DNA of 64,000 nt from Kerstersia gyiorum (GTDB lineage: Bacteria; Pseudomonadota; Gammaproteobacteria; Burkholderiales; Burkholderiaceae_B). A model generated the notes under the pieces. The model ran no database searches. It was not told the origin of the DNA and saw nothing but the letters and a program-made list of their open reading frames with translations. The position numbers and the translations under genes were made by a program. Positions within the stretch are counted from its first letter, which is position 1. Each line of letters starts with the position of its first letter. This document shows, in pieces, positions 25,309 through 34,685 of this stretch. The DNA lies in the NCBI RefSeq assembly GCF_004216755.1, contig NZ_SGWZ01000006.1, positions 156,090 through 220,089 on the forward strand, in the 5' to 3' direction.

Positions 25309-26535
25309 TCAATGCATGAACCACTCGCGCATGCGCGCCAGCACCTGCTGGAAGCTGCCGCGCTGCTGCGCCACCTTGTGGCCGCGCAGGCGCTGGGTGC
25401 GCGCTTCGGCCAACAGGCCCATGACCGTCGAGAAACGCGGATTGCGCATCACGTCGGCCAGGCTGCCCTGGTAATCGGGGACGGCAACTCGCACCGGCTT
25501 GAGGAACACATCCTCGGCCAGCTCGACCATGCCCGGCATCAGCGACGAACCGCCGGTCAGCACCACGCCCGAGGCCAGCAGGTCTTCGTAGCCAGATTCG
25601 CGCACCACGCGCTGCACCAGCGAAAACAGCTCTTCCACGCGCGGCTCGATGACTGCGCCCAGCGCCTGGCGCTTGACCAGGCGCGAGCCACGGTCACCCA
25701 GGCCCGGCACTTCCACGGTCTCGTCGGCATTGGCCAGCACCTGCTTGGCCACGCCGTAGCGCAGCTTGATTTCTTCGGCATCAGGCGTCGGCGTGCGCAG
25801 CATGGCGGCGATGTCATTGGTGATCTGGTCGCCCGCCACCGGCACCACGGCCGTGTGGCGAATCGCACCGCCGGTGAAGATGGCGATGTCGGTCGTGCCG
25901 CCACCGATATCCACCAGCACCACGCCCAGTTCCTTTTCATCGGGCGTCAGGCAGGCCAGGCTGGAGGCCAGCGGCTGCAGGATCAAGTCCTGCACTTCCA
26001 GGCCGCAGCGGCGCACGCACTTGATGATGTTCTGGGCAGCGCTGACGGCACCGGTGACGATATGCACGCGCACTTCCAGGCGCAGGCCACTCATGCCGAT
26101 GGGCTCGCGGATATCTTCCTGGCCGTCGACGATGAATTCCTGGGTCAGCACGTGCAGCACCTGCTGGTCGGTGGGGATATTCACCGCCTTGGCCGTCTCG
26201 ATGACCCGCGCCACGTCGGTCGCGGTGACTTCCTTGTCCTTCACCGCCACCATGCCGCTGGAATTGAAGCTGCGGATATGGCTGCCGGCGATGCCCGCAT
26301 AGATGTCACGGATCTTGCAATCCGCCATCAGCTCGGCTTCCTCCAGCGCGCGCTGGATGGAGTTCACCGTGGTTTCGATGTTCACGACCACGCCCTTGCG
26401 CATGCCGTGCGATTCGTGCTGCCCCAGGCCCAGCACTTCAAAGCCCCCTTGGGGCAAGATTTCGGCCACTACCGCCACCACTTTACTGGTGCCGATATCC
26501 AGGGCAACGATGAGATCCTTGATGTCTCGGGTCAT
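25309..26535 (-). CDS. ftsA: Cell division protein FtsA
   Basis: A 408-residue actin-like ATPase that tethers FtsZ to the membrane. The phosphate-1 motif 'IVALDIGTSKVVAVVAE' is at 8-24 and the phosphate-2 region is 'VVLVDIGGGTTDIAIF'. The end, 'FQQVLARMREWFMH', forms the amphipathic membrane-binding helix typical of FtsA. It starts four bases after the ftsQ stop. Confidence 0.98.
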   Translation of the reverse strand: MTRDIKDLIVALDIGTSKVVAVVAEILPQGGFEVLGLGQHESHGMRKGVVVNIETTVNSIQRALEEAELMADCKIRDIYAGIAGSHIRSFNSSGMVAVKDKEVTATDVARVIETAKAVNIPTDQQVLHVLTQEFIVDGQEDIREPIGMSGLRLEVRVHIVTGAVSAAQNIIKCVRRCGLEVQDLILQPLASSLACLTPDEKELGVVLVDIGGGTTDIAIFTGGAIRHTAVVPVAGDQITNDIAAMLRTPTPDAEEIKLRYGVAKQVLANADETVEVPGLGDRGSRLVKRQALGAVIEPRVEELFSLVQRVVRESGYEDLLASGVVLTGGSSLMPGMVELAEDVFLKPVRVAVPDYQGSLADVMRNPRFSTVMGLLAEARTQRLRGHKVAQQRGSFQQVLARMREWFMH

Positions 26536-26539
26536 GGCT

Positions 26540-27343
26540 TCAATGTGTCTTACGAAGAGAATTATTGGGAAGTTCGGCCAGCGTCAGCGCAAACCCGTTG
26601 GGATAACGCAGATCCGCCTCTTTGACGGCACGGCCTTCGAGCCGTCGGACCACGTCGGGCCAGACCTGAACAAACTGCTGAATACGTGCGGCGAAAGGCA
26701 ATGCGCCAGGCAGGCCGTGGGGGTCAGGCGCATCCGCGCCCGGGTCCCGGCCCAGATTGAGCGTCATGCCATCCGACAGATCGACCATCCAGGCATAGCG
26801 CGGGCTAAGCTCGATGCGGCGCACCTGCAGGGACAGCGGCGCAAACCAGCGCGCCAGCTCTGCATAACGCTGCACCACCAGGCTTTCGGTGCCTTCCGGG
26901 CCCAGCAGGCGCGGCAACTCTTCGTCGTCGGCCAGTTCGCCCAGGTTGGCGGTGAATACTTCGCCCCAGGTGTTGATCATCTGGTTTTCGTTCCAGAAGG
27001 CCAGCGGCTGCTGTTCCTCGATACTGACCTTGATCGTGCCCGGCCAGACTCGCTGTACGCTCGCCCGCCGCACCCAGGGTGCGGATTCCAGCACCTGGCG
27101 CGCCTCGTCGAGGTCCAGCGTAAAGAAATTGCCATGCAAGCGACCCGCAATCGCGGACCGCACGCCCTCCGGTGTCACGTAGGACAGGGGTTCCTCCTGG
27201 GCGGCCGATTCCAGCTCAATGGCCGTCAGCGCAAACACCGGACGCTGCACGAGCCACAGCACGCCGGCCACCAGCAACACGGCGGCGGCCAGCACGGCCA
27301 GCGCGTTGGCGATCACATTGAGGAAACGGGCGTCATTCCACAC
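26540..27343 (-). CDS. ftsQ: Cell division protein FtsQ
   Basis: A 267-residue bitopic membrane protein: short cytoplasmic tail, one membrane segment ('ALAVLAAAVLLVAGVLWLV', about residues 14-32), then a periplasmic POTRA domain ('FALTAIELESAAQEEPLSYV') and a beta domain. It connects the early and late divisome through FtsL and FtsB. It lies 24 bases after ddlB and 4 bases before ftsA. Confidence 0.95.
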   Translation of the reverse strand: MWNDARFLNVIANALAVLAAAVLLVAGVLWLVQRPVFALTAIELESAAQEEPLSYVTPEGVRSAIAGRLHGNFFTLDLDEARQVLESAPWVRRASVQRVWPGTIKVSIEEQQPLAFWNENQMINTWGEVFTANLGELADDEELPRLLGPEGTESLVVQRYAELARWFAPLSLQVRRIELSPRYAWMVDLSDGMTLNLGRDPGADAPDPHGLPGALPFAARIQQFVQVWPDVVRRLEGRAVKEADLRYPNGFALTLAELPNNSLRKTH

Positions 27344-27367
27344 GGATATTGTTCCTGTCTAGTACGC

Positions 27368-28315
27368 TCAGGCCTGGCGGTGCCCATGCACCTTCAGGGA
27401 CGCCCCTGCCAGGATGCGGACGCACAGTTCGGCATAATCAATTCCCTCGGCGCGAGCTGCCATGGGAACCAGCGAATGCCCGGTCATGCCGGGCGAGGTA
27501 TTGATCTCCAACAGCCAGGGACGATCCTGGCGGTCCAGCATCACGTCGACCCGGCCCCAACCTTCGCAACCCAGCACGCGGAAGGCGCGCTCGGCCAGGC
27601 TGCGGATCTCGGCCGTCAGCGCGTTCGGCAGATCGGCCGGGCAGATGTATTGGGTTTCGTCCGAGTAGTACTTGTTCTGAAAGTCGTAGTTGCCTTGCGG
27701 CGCGCGGATCTCGATGACCGGCAGGGCGCGCGCCTGGGCGCCACTGCCCAGCACCGCGACCGTCAGCTCACGGCCGTCGACGAATTTCTCCGCCAGCGCC
27801 TTTTCTTCGTAGCGCGAAGCCAACTGCACGGCAGCCGGCAAATGCGAGGCGTGTTCCACCTTGGTCACGCCCAGCGTCGAACCTTCATGCGGCGGCTTGA
27901 CGAAAATCGGCAGGCCCAGCTCGGCCACGACGGCATCCAGGTCGCTGTCGTCATCCAGTTCGGCGTAGAGCGGCGTGGGCAGCCCTTCGTTCACCCAGAT
28001 GCGCTTGGTCATGACCTTGTCCATGGCCAGCGCTGAAGCCAGCGTACCGCTGCCGGTATAGGGAATGCCCAGCAGTTCCAGCGCGCCCTGCAGCGTGCCG
28101 TCCTCGCCGTAGCGGCCATGCAGCGCGATGAACACGCGGTCAAAGCCTGCATGCGCCAGTTCTGCCAGCGTGTGCTTGCCGGTATCGAACAGGTGCGCGT
28201 CGACGCCACGCGAACGCAGCGCGTCATACACCCCCTGCCCGGACATCAGGGAAACTTCGCGCTCCGCCGAACGGCCACCATACAACACCCCGACCTTGCC
28301 GAATTCCATGCTCAT
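27368..28315 (-). CDS. ddlB: D-alanine--D-alanine ligase (DdlB)
   Basis: A 315-residue ATP-grasp ligase that joins two D-alanines for the peptidoglycan stem. Visible motifs are 'VLYGGRSAEREVSLMSG' near the N-terminus, 'HGRYGEDGTLQGALE', 'PYTGSGTLASALAMDKVMTK' and the metal-binding 'WLLEINTSPGMT'. The length is typical of DdlB. The start overlaps the murC stop by 4 bases. Confidence 0.97.
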   Translation of the reverse strand: MSMEFGKVGVLYGGRSAEREVSLMSGQGVYDALRSRGVDAHLFDTGKHTLAELAHAGFDRVFIALHGRYGEDGTLQGALELLGIPYTGSGTLASALAMDKVMTKRIWVNEGLPTPLYAELDDDSDLDAVVAELGLPIFVKPPHEGSTLGVTKVEHASHLPAAVQLASRYEEKALAEKFVDGRELTVAVLGSGAQARALPVIEIRAPQGNYDFQNKYYSDETQYICPADLPNALTAEIRSLAERAFRVLGCEGWGRVDVMLDRQDRPWLLEINTSPGMTGHSLVPMAARAEGIDYAELCVRILAGASLKVHGHRQA

Positions 28316-29721
28316 TCTTGTTCTCCTATACGCGCCGGCACCCGGCTGATGGACCCCGCGCCCATGACAATCACAACGTCTCCGCCACGCACGAAATCGC
28401 GGATGGCCTGCGGCAGTTCCTCCACATCCTCCACGAACACCGGCTCGACCCGGCCCGCAACCCGCAGGCCGCGCGCCAGCGCCCGGCCGTCGGCCGCGAC
28501 CAGCGGCTCTTCACCGGCGGCATAAACCTCCGTCAGCAACACGGCGTCCGCGTCGCTCAATACCTTGACGAAATCCTCGAAACAATCCCGCGTGCGGGTA
28601 TAGCGGTGCGGCTGGAAGGCCAGCACGATGCGACGCTCCGGCCAGGCCCCCCGAGCTGCCGCCAGCGTCGCCGCCATTTCCACCGGGTGATGGCCGTAAT
28701 CGTCGATCACCGTGAAACTGCCGCCGCCGCGCTCTTCCGGCACCGGGAAGTCGCCGATATGGGTGAAGCGTCGGCCTACGCCGTTGAAATCGGCCAGCGC
28801 CTGCACCATCACGCTGTCGGCCACGCCCAGCTCGGTCGCCACGGCAATCGCGGCCAGCGCGTTGAGCACGTTGTGGCGGCCCGGCAGGTTGAGTACGATC
28901 TCCATGCGCGGCAACACGACACCCTTGCGGTCGCGGCGCAGCACATCAAAGCGCATGCGCACACCATCGGTGCGCATGTTCTCGGCGCGCACCTGGGCGT
29001 TTTCACCGAAACCGTAGGTGGTGACGGGGCGCGACACGAAGGGCACGATCTCGCGCACATTGGCATCGTCCACGCACAGAATGGCGCTGCCGTAGAACGG
29101 CAGGCGCTGGGTGAACTCGATGAAGGCGTGCTTCAACCGCGCCAGATCATGACCGTAGGTGTCCATGTGATCTGCGTCGATGTTAGTGACGATCGCCATC
29201 ACCGGCATCAGGTTGAGGAAAGAAGCATCGGACTCGTCCGCTTCTGCCACGATGAACTCACCCTGCCCCAGGCGCGCATTGACGCCGGCGGAATTGAGCC
29301 GGCCGCCGATGACAAACGTGGGGTCCAGGCCGGCGGCAGCCAGGATGCTGGCTACCAGGCTGGTCGTCGTGGTCTTGCCGTGCGTGCCGGCGACGGCAAT
29401 GCCGCGCTTCAGGCGCATCAGTTCAGCCAGCATCACGGCACGCGGCACGACAGGAATGCCCGCCGCACGCGCTGCCAGCACTTCCGGGTTGTCGCCCGAG
29501 ACAGCCGTAGACGTCACGATGGCGTCGGCCTGGCCGACATGCTCGGCCGCATGGCCGATATGGATGCTGGCGCCTTGCGCCGCCAGGCGCTCCGTCACGG
29601 CGGAGCTGCGCAGATCCGAACCGCTCACCGTATAGCCGAGGTTGAGCAGCACCTCGGCGATGCCATTCATGCCCGATCCGCCGATACCGACGAAGTGGAT
29701 GTGTTGGATACGGTGTTTCAT
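28312..29721 (-). CDS. murC: UDP-N-acetylmuramate--L-alanine ligase (MurC)
   Basis: A 469-residue cytoplasmic ligase that adds L-alanine to UDP-MurNAc. It has an N-terminal Rossmann-like domain ('HFVGIGGSGMNGIAEVLLNLG'), an ATP loop 'GTHGKTTTTSL' and the central 'EADESDASFLNL'. The length matches E. coli MurC. It overlaps murG and ddlB by 4 bases on either side. Confidence 0.98.
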   Translation of the reverse strand: MKHRIQHIHFVGIGGSGMNGIAEVLLNLGYTVSGSDLRSSAVTERLAAQGASIHIGHAAEHVGQADAIVTSTAVSGDNPEVLAARAAGIPVVPRAVMLAELMRLKRGIAVAGTHGKTTTTSLVASILAAAGLDPTFVIGGRLNSAGVNARLGQGEFIVAEADESDASFLNLMPVMAIVTNIDADHMDTYGHDLARLKHAFIEFTQRLPFYGSAILCVDDANVREIVPFVSRPVTTYGFGENAQVRAENMRTDGVRMRFDVLRRDRKGVVLPRMEIVLNLPGRHNVLNALAAIAVATELGVADSVMVQALADFNGVGRRFTHIGDFPVPEERGGGSFTVIDDYGHHPVEMAATLAAARGAWPERRIVLAFQPHRYTRTRDCFEDFVKVLSDADAVLLTEVYAAGEEPLVAADGRALARGLRVAGRVEPVFVEDVEELPQAIRDFVRGGDVVIVMGAGSISRVPARIGEQE

Positions 29722-30797
29722 TGTTCTTGCCTTCGAGCCACCCGCTCGCAGCGAATGGCAATTTGCGCGGCCGCATCCGGCAACGCATAGGTTCTGGCCT
29801 TCTCGCCGACTTGCAGCAATTCAGCCCTGTTTCGTTCGGCCAGCCAATTGGCCATGCCCGGCGCGCTCAACGCCGACTGCTGTTGCAGCCAGGCCGCACC
29901 ATGGTCGCTGAGATAGCGCGCATTCATGGTCTGGTGGTCATCGACGGCATGCGGGAAAGGCACGAACAAGGCCGCCACGCCCGCAGCCGCCACTTCGGCC
30001 ACCGTCATGGCGCCGGCACGGCAGATGATCAGGTCGGCCTGCCCCATGGCCGCCGCCATGTCATCAATGAAGGCCACGCATTCGGCTTCAATGCCTGCGG
30101 CGGCGTAGCCGGCACGCAGGTTGTCGATATGAGCGCTGCCTGCCTGATGGACGACCTTGGGCCGCTGGCCCGGCACCATCAGCGCCAACGCCTGCGGAAT
30201 CAGGTGATTGAGCGCGGCCGCGCCCAGGCTGCCGCCCACCACCAGCAGGCGCAGCGGGCCTTCACGGCCGGCGGCACGCTCGCCGGGCGCAGGCAGGGCT
30301 GCAATCGCGGCGCGCACCGGGTTACCCACGGCCTCGGCGCCCCGAATCGCGCCGGGGAAGCCCAGCAGCACGGTCTTCGCCAACCGTGCCAATGCCTTGT
30401 TGCTCATGCCGGCCACGGCATTCTGTTCATGCAGCACCAGCGGCACGCGCCGCAGCGCGGACACGACGCCGCCCGGGAAGGTGACATAACCGCCCATGCC
30501 CAGTACCACGTCCGGCCGCACTTGGGAAAAAATCTTCCAGGCGCGCCACAGCGCGCTCAGCAGCAGGAACGGCAGCTTCAGCATGGCGCCGACGCCCTTG
30601 CCGCGCAGGCCGGAAAAGCGCAGCGGCAGCAATTCGATGCCACTGGGCGGCACCAGGCGGCCTTCCATTTTGTCCGGGTCGCCCAGCCAGTACACCTGCC
30701 AGCCCTTGGCGCGCAGCACTTCCACCACGGCCAGGCCGGGCATGATGTGGCCGCCGGTACCGCCAGCCATGACCAATAGAACGGGGGCCCGGCTCAT
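29718..30797 (-). CDS. murG: UDP-GlcNAc--lipid I N-acetylglucosaminyltransferase (MurG)
   Basis: A 359-residue GT-B fold enzyme that converts lipid I to lipid II at the inner face of the membrane. The glycine-rich loops 'MAGGTGGHIMPGLAV' and 'VVGGSLGAAALN' and the donor-site segment 'CRAGAMTVAEVAAAGVAALF' are present. The start at 30797 lies inside the ftsW stop (4-base overlap); longer readings of the frame are not supported. Confidence 0.98.
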   Translation of the reverse strand: MSRAPVLLVMAGGTGGHIMPGLAVVEVLRAKGWQVYWLGDPDKMEGRLVPPSGIELLPLRFSGLRGKGVGAMLKLPFLLLSALWRAWKIFSQVRPDVVLGMGGYVTFPGGVVSALRRVPLVLHEQNAVAGMSNKALARLAKTVLLGFPGAIRGAEAVGNPVRAAIAALPAPGERAAGREGPLRLLVVGGSLGAAALNHLIPQALALMVPGQRPKVVHQAGSAHIDNLRAGYAAAGIEAECVAFIDDMAAAMGQADLIICRAGAMTVAEVAAAGVAALFVPFPHAVDDHQTMNARYLSDHGAAWLQQQSALSAPGMANWLAERNRAELLQVGEKARTYALPDAAAQIAIRCERVARRQEQ

Positions 30798-31987
30798 GTC
30801 CGTCCTCCCCGCATCAGGATGCGATTTTCGATGTCCACTCGGATCATCAGCGCAATGGCGCAGATATTCATGACCAGGCCGGAGCCGCCATAGCTCACTA
30901 GCGGCAGTGTCAGGCCCTTGGTGGGCAGCAGGCCCAGGCAAACACCCATATTGATGAAAGCCTGCACGCCGAACCACAAGGACACGCCCAACGCAGCCAG
31001 GCCGCTGAACGTGCGGTCCATGGCGATGGCCTGCCGGCCGATCTCGAAACCGCGCTGCAGCACGATGACAAACCCGGCAATCACCAGGAACACGCCGACA
31101 AAACCAAGTTCCTCACCGATCACTGCCACGATGAAGTCGGTATGCGCTTCCGGCAGGTAGTGCAGCTTTTCGACACTGGCCCCCAGGCCCACGCCCAACC
31201 ACTCGCCGCGCCCGAGGGCAATGAGCGAATGCGACAACTGGTAGGCGCTGCCATAGGCATTGTCCGGGTTCCACGGGTCGAGATAGGCGAACAGGCGCGC
31301 CCGGCGCCAGGGCGCCAGCCAGATCAGCGCAAAGAACAGCGACACCATGACCGCGACCAGCGCGGAGAACAGGCGGCCGTCAATGCCGCCCAGGAACAGG
31401 ATGCCGACGGCAATTGCCACGACCACGATGAAGGCGCCCAGGTCGGGCTCCAGCAGCAGCAGCATGCCGACCAGCGCGATAACCAGCGCCATCGGGACGA
31501 AACCGCGCACGATATTCTGCATGTGCTCCTGCTTGCGCACCGTGTAATCGGCAGCAAACAGCACGATCGCGAACTTCATCAGTTCCGACGGCTGGAAATT
31601 CAGCGGCCCCAGCGGCAGCCAGCGGTAGGCGCCGTTGACCTCGCGCCCGATACCGGGGATCAGCACCGCAACCAGCAACAGGATGGAACCGATAAACAGC
31701 GGCACGGACAGCCGCTGCCAGGACTGCATTGTCACTGTCAGAACCAGCGCGCCCGCCACCAGGCCGATCAGCAGGAACATGCCATGGCGGATCACAAAGT
31801 AATAGCGCCCGTAGCTGGCGTAGCGCGGCCCATCCGCCAGCGCGATCGAGGCGGAATACACCATCAACAGGCCGAACAGCAGCAGCGCGATCGCCACGAC
31901 CACCAGGGGCAGGTCGAAGCCGCGCATGCGCGTGCGTCCAGGACGCACGGCGTTGACACTGCTGCTCACGCCATCCAGCAGGCTCAT
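30794..31987 (-). CDS. ftsW: Peptidoglycan glycosyltransferase FtsW
   Basis: A 397-residue SEDS-family polytopic membrane protein that polymerises septal glycan together with FtsI. Family segments seen are 'LLVYSASIAL', 'NGAYRWLPLGPLNFQPSELMK', 'LLLEPDLGAFIVV' and 'KGLTLPLVSYGGSGLVMN'. About ten membrane segments are visible. It overlaps the flanking murD and murG genes by 4 bases each. Confidence 0.97.
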   Translation of the reverse strand: MSLLDGVSSSVNAVRPGRTRMRGFDLPLVVVAIALLLFGLLMVYSASIALADGPRYASYGRYYFVIRHGMFLLIGLVAGALVLTVTMQSWQRLSVPLFIGSILLLVAVLIPGIGREVNGAYRWLPLGPLNFQPSELMKFAIVLFAADYTVRKQEHMQNIVRGFVPMALVIALVGMLLLLEPDLGAFIVVVAIAVGILFLGGIDGRLFSALVAVMVSLFFALIWLAPWRRARLFAYLDPWNPDNAYGSAYQLSHSLIALGRGEWLGVGLGASVEKLHYLPEAHTDFIVAVIGEELGFVGVFLVIAGFVIVLQRGFEIGRQAIAMDRTFSGLAALGVSLWFGVQAFINMGVCLGLLPTKGLTLPLVSYGGSGLVMNICAIALMIRVDIENRILMRGGRT

Positions 31988-33516
31988 GCGACCTCCCCGT
32001 TATCCAGCGCCAGTTCACGCACCGCATCGGCAAACGCCTGGCCGCGCTGCGGATAGCCCTTGAACATGTCCAGGCTGGCGCACGCTGGCGACAATAGCAC
32101 CGCGTCGCCGCTCTGCGCCTGGGCGAATGCGGCGCGCACGGCTTCATCCATCGAGCCGGCATGCAGTGCCTGCACACCCTGCTCGCGCAGCGCTGCATCA
32201 ATAATGGAAGCATCCTGACCGATCAGCACAACCGCACGTGCGCGGCGCGCCACCAGCTGTGCCAGTTCAGTGAAATCCTGGCCCTTGCCCTGGCCGCCCG
32301 CGATCAGAACCACAGGTTGAGACAGCCCGTCGAGCCCTGCCAGCGTGGCACCGACATTGGTGCCCTTGCTGTCGTTGATGAAATCGACGCCGGCAATGTT
32401 GCGTACGAAGGCCATGCGGTGCGGTTCGCCTTCATACAGCCCGGCGGCACGCAACAGCGGCGCCCACGGCAGGCCCAGGCTGCGCGCCAGCAGCAGGGCT
32501 GCCTGGACATTGAGGGCATTGTGCAGGCCGCGCAGGCGCAGCGCATCCACCGGCATCAGGCGGCTATCGCGGCCGGGCTGGCGTTGCGGCTCGGGCTGCG
32601 GCCCTTTGGCTCGGCGCGACGAGGCCGGCGCGGGTTCGTCGAAATCCGTGCTCTCGCTGGCAACCAGCCACACGATATCCTGGACCGAAACCAGGCCCAT
32701 GTCGCCCGCCAGCGAGGGTTCGCCACGGCCGAAGCTGCGCACGTCGGTACGCGTCAGGCCAGGAACCATGCCGCATACCAGGGCATCCTCGCGGTTGACG
32801 ATCTTGATGCGGGCCTGCTCGAAAAGACGCGCCTTGGCTGCCGCATAGGCATCCATGCCGCCATGCCAGTCCAGGTGATCCTGGGTCACGTTGAGGACCA
32901 CGGCGGCATCGGCCTGCAGGCTGCGTGTGGTCTCCAACTGGAAACTGGACAGTTCCAGCACCCAGGCCTGCGGCAGCGCATCTTCGTCGAGCGCCTGCGC
33001 CAGCGCGCCCAGCGCGGCGGGACTGATATTACCGGCGGCACGGGCGCTCATGCCCGCCGCTTCCAGCAGATGGCGCGTCAGGGACGTCACCGTTGTCTTG
33101 CCATTGGTGCCGGTCACGGCCAGCAGGCTGGGCGCATAGCCGCGCTCTTCGCGCAGCGCCGCCAGGGCGCGGGCGAACAGTTCGATCTCGCCCACGATTT
33201 CCACACCGCGCACGCCAGCCTCGGCAAGCAGGCCGCTGACTGGCGCCTGGCCCGGCGCCAGTCCGGGGCTCAGCACCAGTTGCTGCACGCCATCGAGCAA
33301 GGAGGCAGGCAGCCCCTGGCCCAGGCAATACTCCACCGCCGCGCCATCCAGCGCGGCGCGCAAGGCCTCCAGGCCCGGCGGCGCTTCCCGCGTATCGGCA
33401 ATGCGCAACCGCTGGCCCTGACGGGCCAGCCAGCGCGCTGCCGCCGCACCCGTCTCACCCAGTCCGAGGACCAGGGTGCGGGCGTCTGCCGAAGAGGAAG
33501 CTTGCAGGGTATTCAT
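31984..33516 (-). CDS. murD: UDP-N-acetylmuramoyl-L-alanine--D-glutamate ligase (MurD)
   Basis: A 510-residue ligase that adds D-glutamate to the muropeptide precursor. The ATP loop 'VTGTNGKTTVTSL', 'LELSSFQLETT', 'VLNVTQDHLDWHGGMDAYA' and 'DSKGTNVGATLAGL' are present. It is about 70 residues longer than E. coli MurD. Much of the extra length is a Pro/Arg-rich, low-complexity insertion (around 'FDEPAPASSRRAKGPQPEPQ') in the central domain. It overlaps mraY and ftsW by 4 bases each. Confidence 0.97.
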   Translation of the reverse strand: MNTLQASSSADARTLVLGLGETGAAAARWLARQGQRLRIADTREAPPGLEALRAALDGAAVEYCLGQGLPASLLDGVQQLVLSPGLAPGQAPVSGLLAEAGVRGVEIVGEIELFARALAALREERGYAPSLLAVTGTNGKTTVTSLTRHLLEAAGMSARAAGNISPAALGALAQALDEDALPQAWVLELSSFQLETTRSLQADAAVVLNVTQDHLDWHGGMDAYAAAKARLFEQARIKIVNREDALVCGMVPGLTRTDVRSFGRGEPSLAGDMGLVSVQDIVWLVASESTDFDEPAPASSRRAKGPQPEPQRQPGRDSRLMPVDALRLRGLHNALNVQAALLLARSLGLPWAPLLRAAGLYEGEPHRMAFVRNIAGVDFINDSKGTNVGATLAGLDGLSQPVVLIAGGQGKGQDFTELAQLVARRARAVVLIGQDASIIDAALREQGVQALHAGSMDEAVRAAFAQAQSGDAVLLSPACASLDMFKGYPQRGQAFADAVRELALDNGEVA

Positions 33517-34685
33517 CGCAGTTTCAGGGTAGAGAGTCCAACCAGGACCAGCATGATGGTGATGATCCAGAAACGCACGACAACCTGCGTTTCCTTCCAG
33601 CCACCAACTTCAAAATGGTGATGCAGCGGGGCCATGCGCAGCAGGCGCCGCCCCTGGCCGTACTTGCGCTTGGTGTACTTGAACCAGCCCACCTGCAACA
33701 CGACCGACAGGGTTTCGACGACGAAGACGCCGCCCATGATGAACAGCACGATTTCCTGGCGCACCACCACGGCGATTGCGCCCAGCATCCCGCCCAGCGC
33801 CAGCGCGCCGACGTCGCCCATGAAAACCTGGGCCGGATAGGTGTTGAACCACAGGAATGCCAGGCCCGCCCCGGCCAGCGCGGCACACAGCACCATCAGC
33901 TCGCCGGCACCCGGGATATACGGGAACAGCAGATATTTGGAATAGTCGACGCGGCCCACCACATAGGCGAACACGCCCAGCGCCGCTCCGACCATCACGG
34001 TCGGCATGATGGCCAGGCCATCCAGGCCGTCCGTGAGATTCACTGCATTGCTGGTACCGACGATGACCAGCCAGGTCAGGATGACGAAGCCGAACACGCC
34101 CAGCGGATAGCTGACGCTCTTGAAGAACGGCACGATCAGGTCGGCCTGGTCGGGCAGCGCCATCGTGAAGCCGCTCATGACCCAGGCCTTGAACAGCGGC
34201 CAGATTTCCATATTCGCCGGCACGGACACGGCGAATGCGAGATACACCGCCGCCACGCCGCCGATCAGCGCCTGCCAGAAAAACTTCTGGCGCGCCGGCA
34301 TGCCTTCGGGATCACGGTGCACCACCTTGCGATAATCGTCCGCCCAACCGATCCAGCCATAACCGAAGGTAACCAGCAGCACGACCCAGACAAAACGGTT
34401 GGCCCAGTCGGCCCAAAGCAGCGTGCTCACGCCGATGCCGATGAGGATCAGCACGCCGCCCATGGTGGGCGTACCGGTCTTGACCAGGTGAGTTTGGGGG
34501 CCGTAGCTGCGCACGGCCTGCCCGATCTTCATCGCGGTCAGCTTGCGGATGACCGCCGGCCCCGCGAGCAGGCCGATGAACAATGCCGTAGCGGCGGCCA
34601 GCACCGCGCGCAGCGTGATGTATTCAAACACGCCGAACGCGCGGAAGTGATGGTCGGAAAGCCAGCGCGCCAGTTCAAGCAGCAT
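33513..34685 (-). CDS. mraY: Phospho-N-acetylmuramoyl-pentapeptide transferase (MraY)
   Basis: A 390-residue polytopic membrane enzyme that makes lipid I from UDP-MurNAc-pentapeptide and undecaprenyl phosphate. Diagnostic segments are 'GTPTMGGVLILIG', the aspartate-rich 'WADDYRKV', 'NAVNLTDGLDGLAI' and 'LAFLWFNTYPAQVFMGDVGAL', with the histidine motif 'APLHHHFEVGGW' near the end. The start overlaps the murF part of the preceding gene by 11 bases. Confidence 0.98.
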   Translation of the reverse strand: MLLELARWLSDHHFRAFGVFEYITLRAVLAAATALFIGLLAGPAVIRKLTAMKIGQAVRSYGPQTHLVKTGTPTMGGVLILIGIGVSTLLWADWANRFVWVVLLVTFGYGWIGWADDYRKVVHRDPEGMPARQKFFWQALIGGVAAVYLAFAVSVPANMEIWPLFKAWVMSGFTMALPDQADLIVPFFKSVSYPLGVFGFVILTWLVIVGTSNAVNLTDGLDGLAIMPTVMVGAALGVFAYVVGRVDYSKYLLFPYIPGAGELMVLCAALAGAGLAFLWFNTYPAQVFMGDVGALALGGMLGAIAVVVRQEIVLFIMGGVFVVETLSVVLQVGWFKYTKRKYGQGRRLLRMAPLHHHFEVGGWKETQVVVRFWIITIMLVLVGLSTLKLR

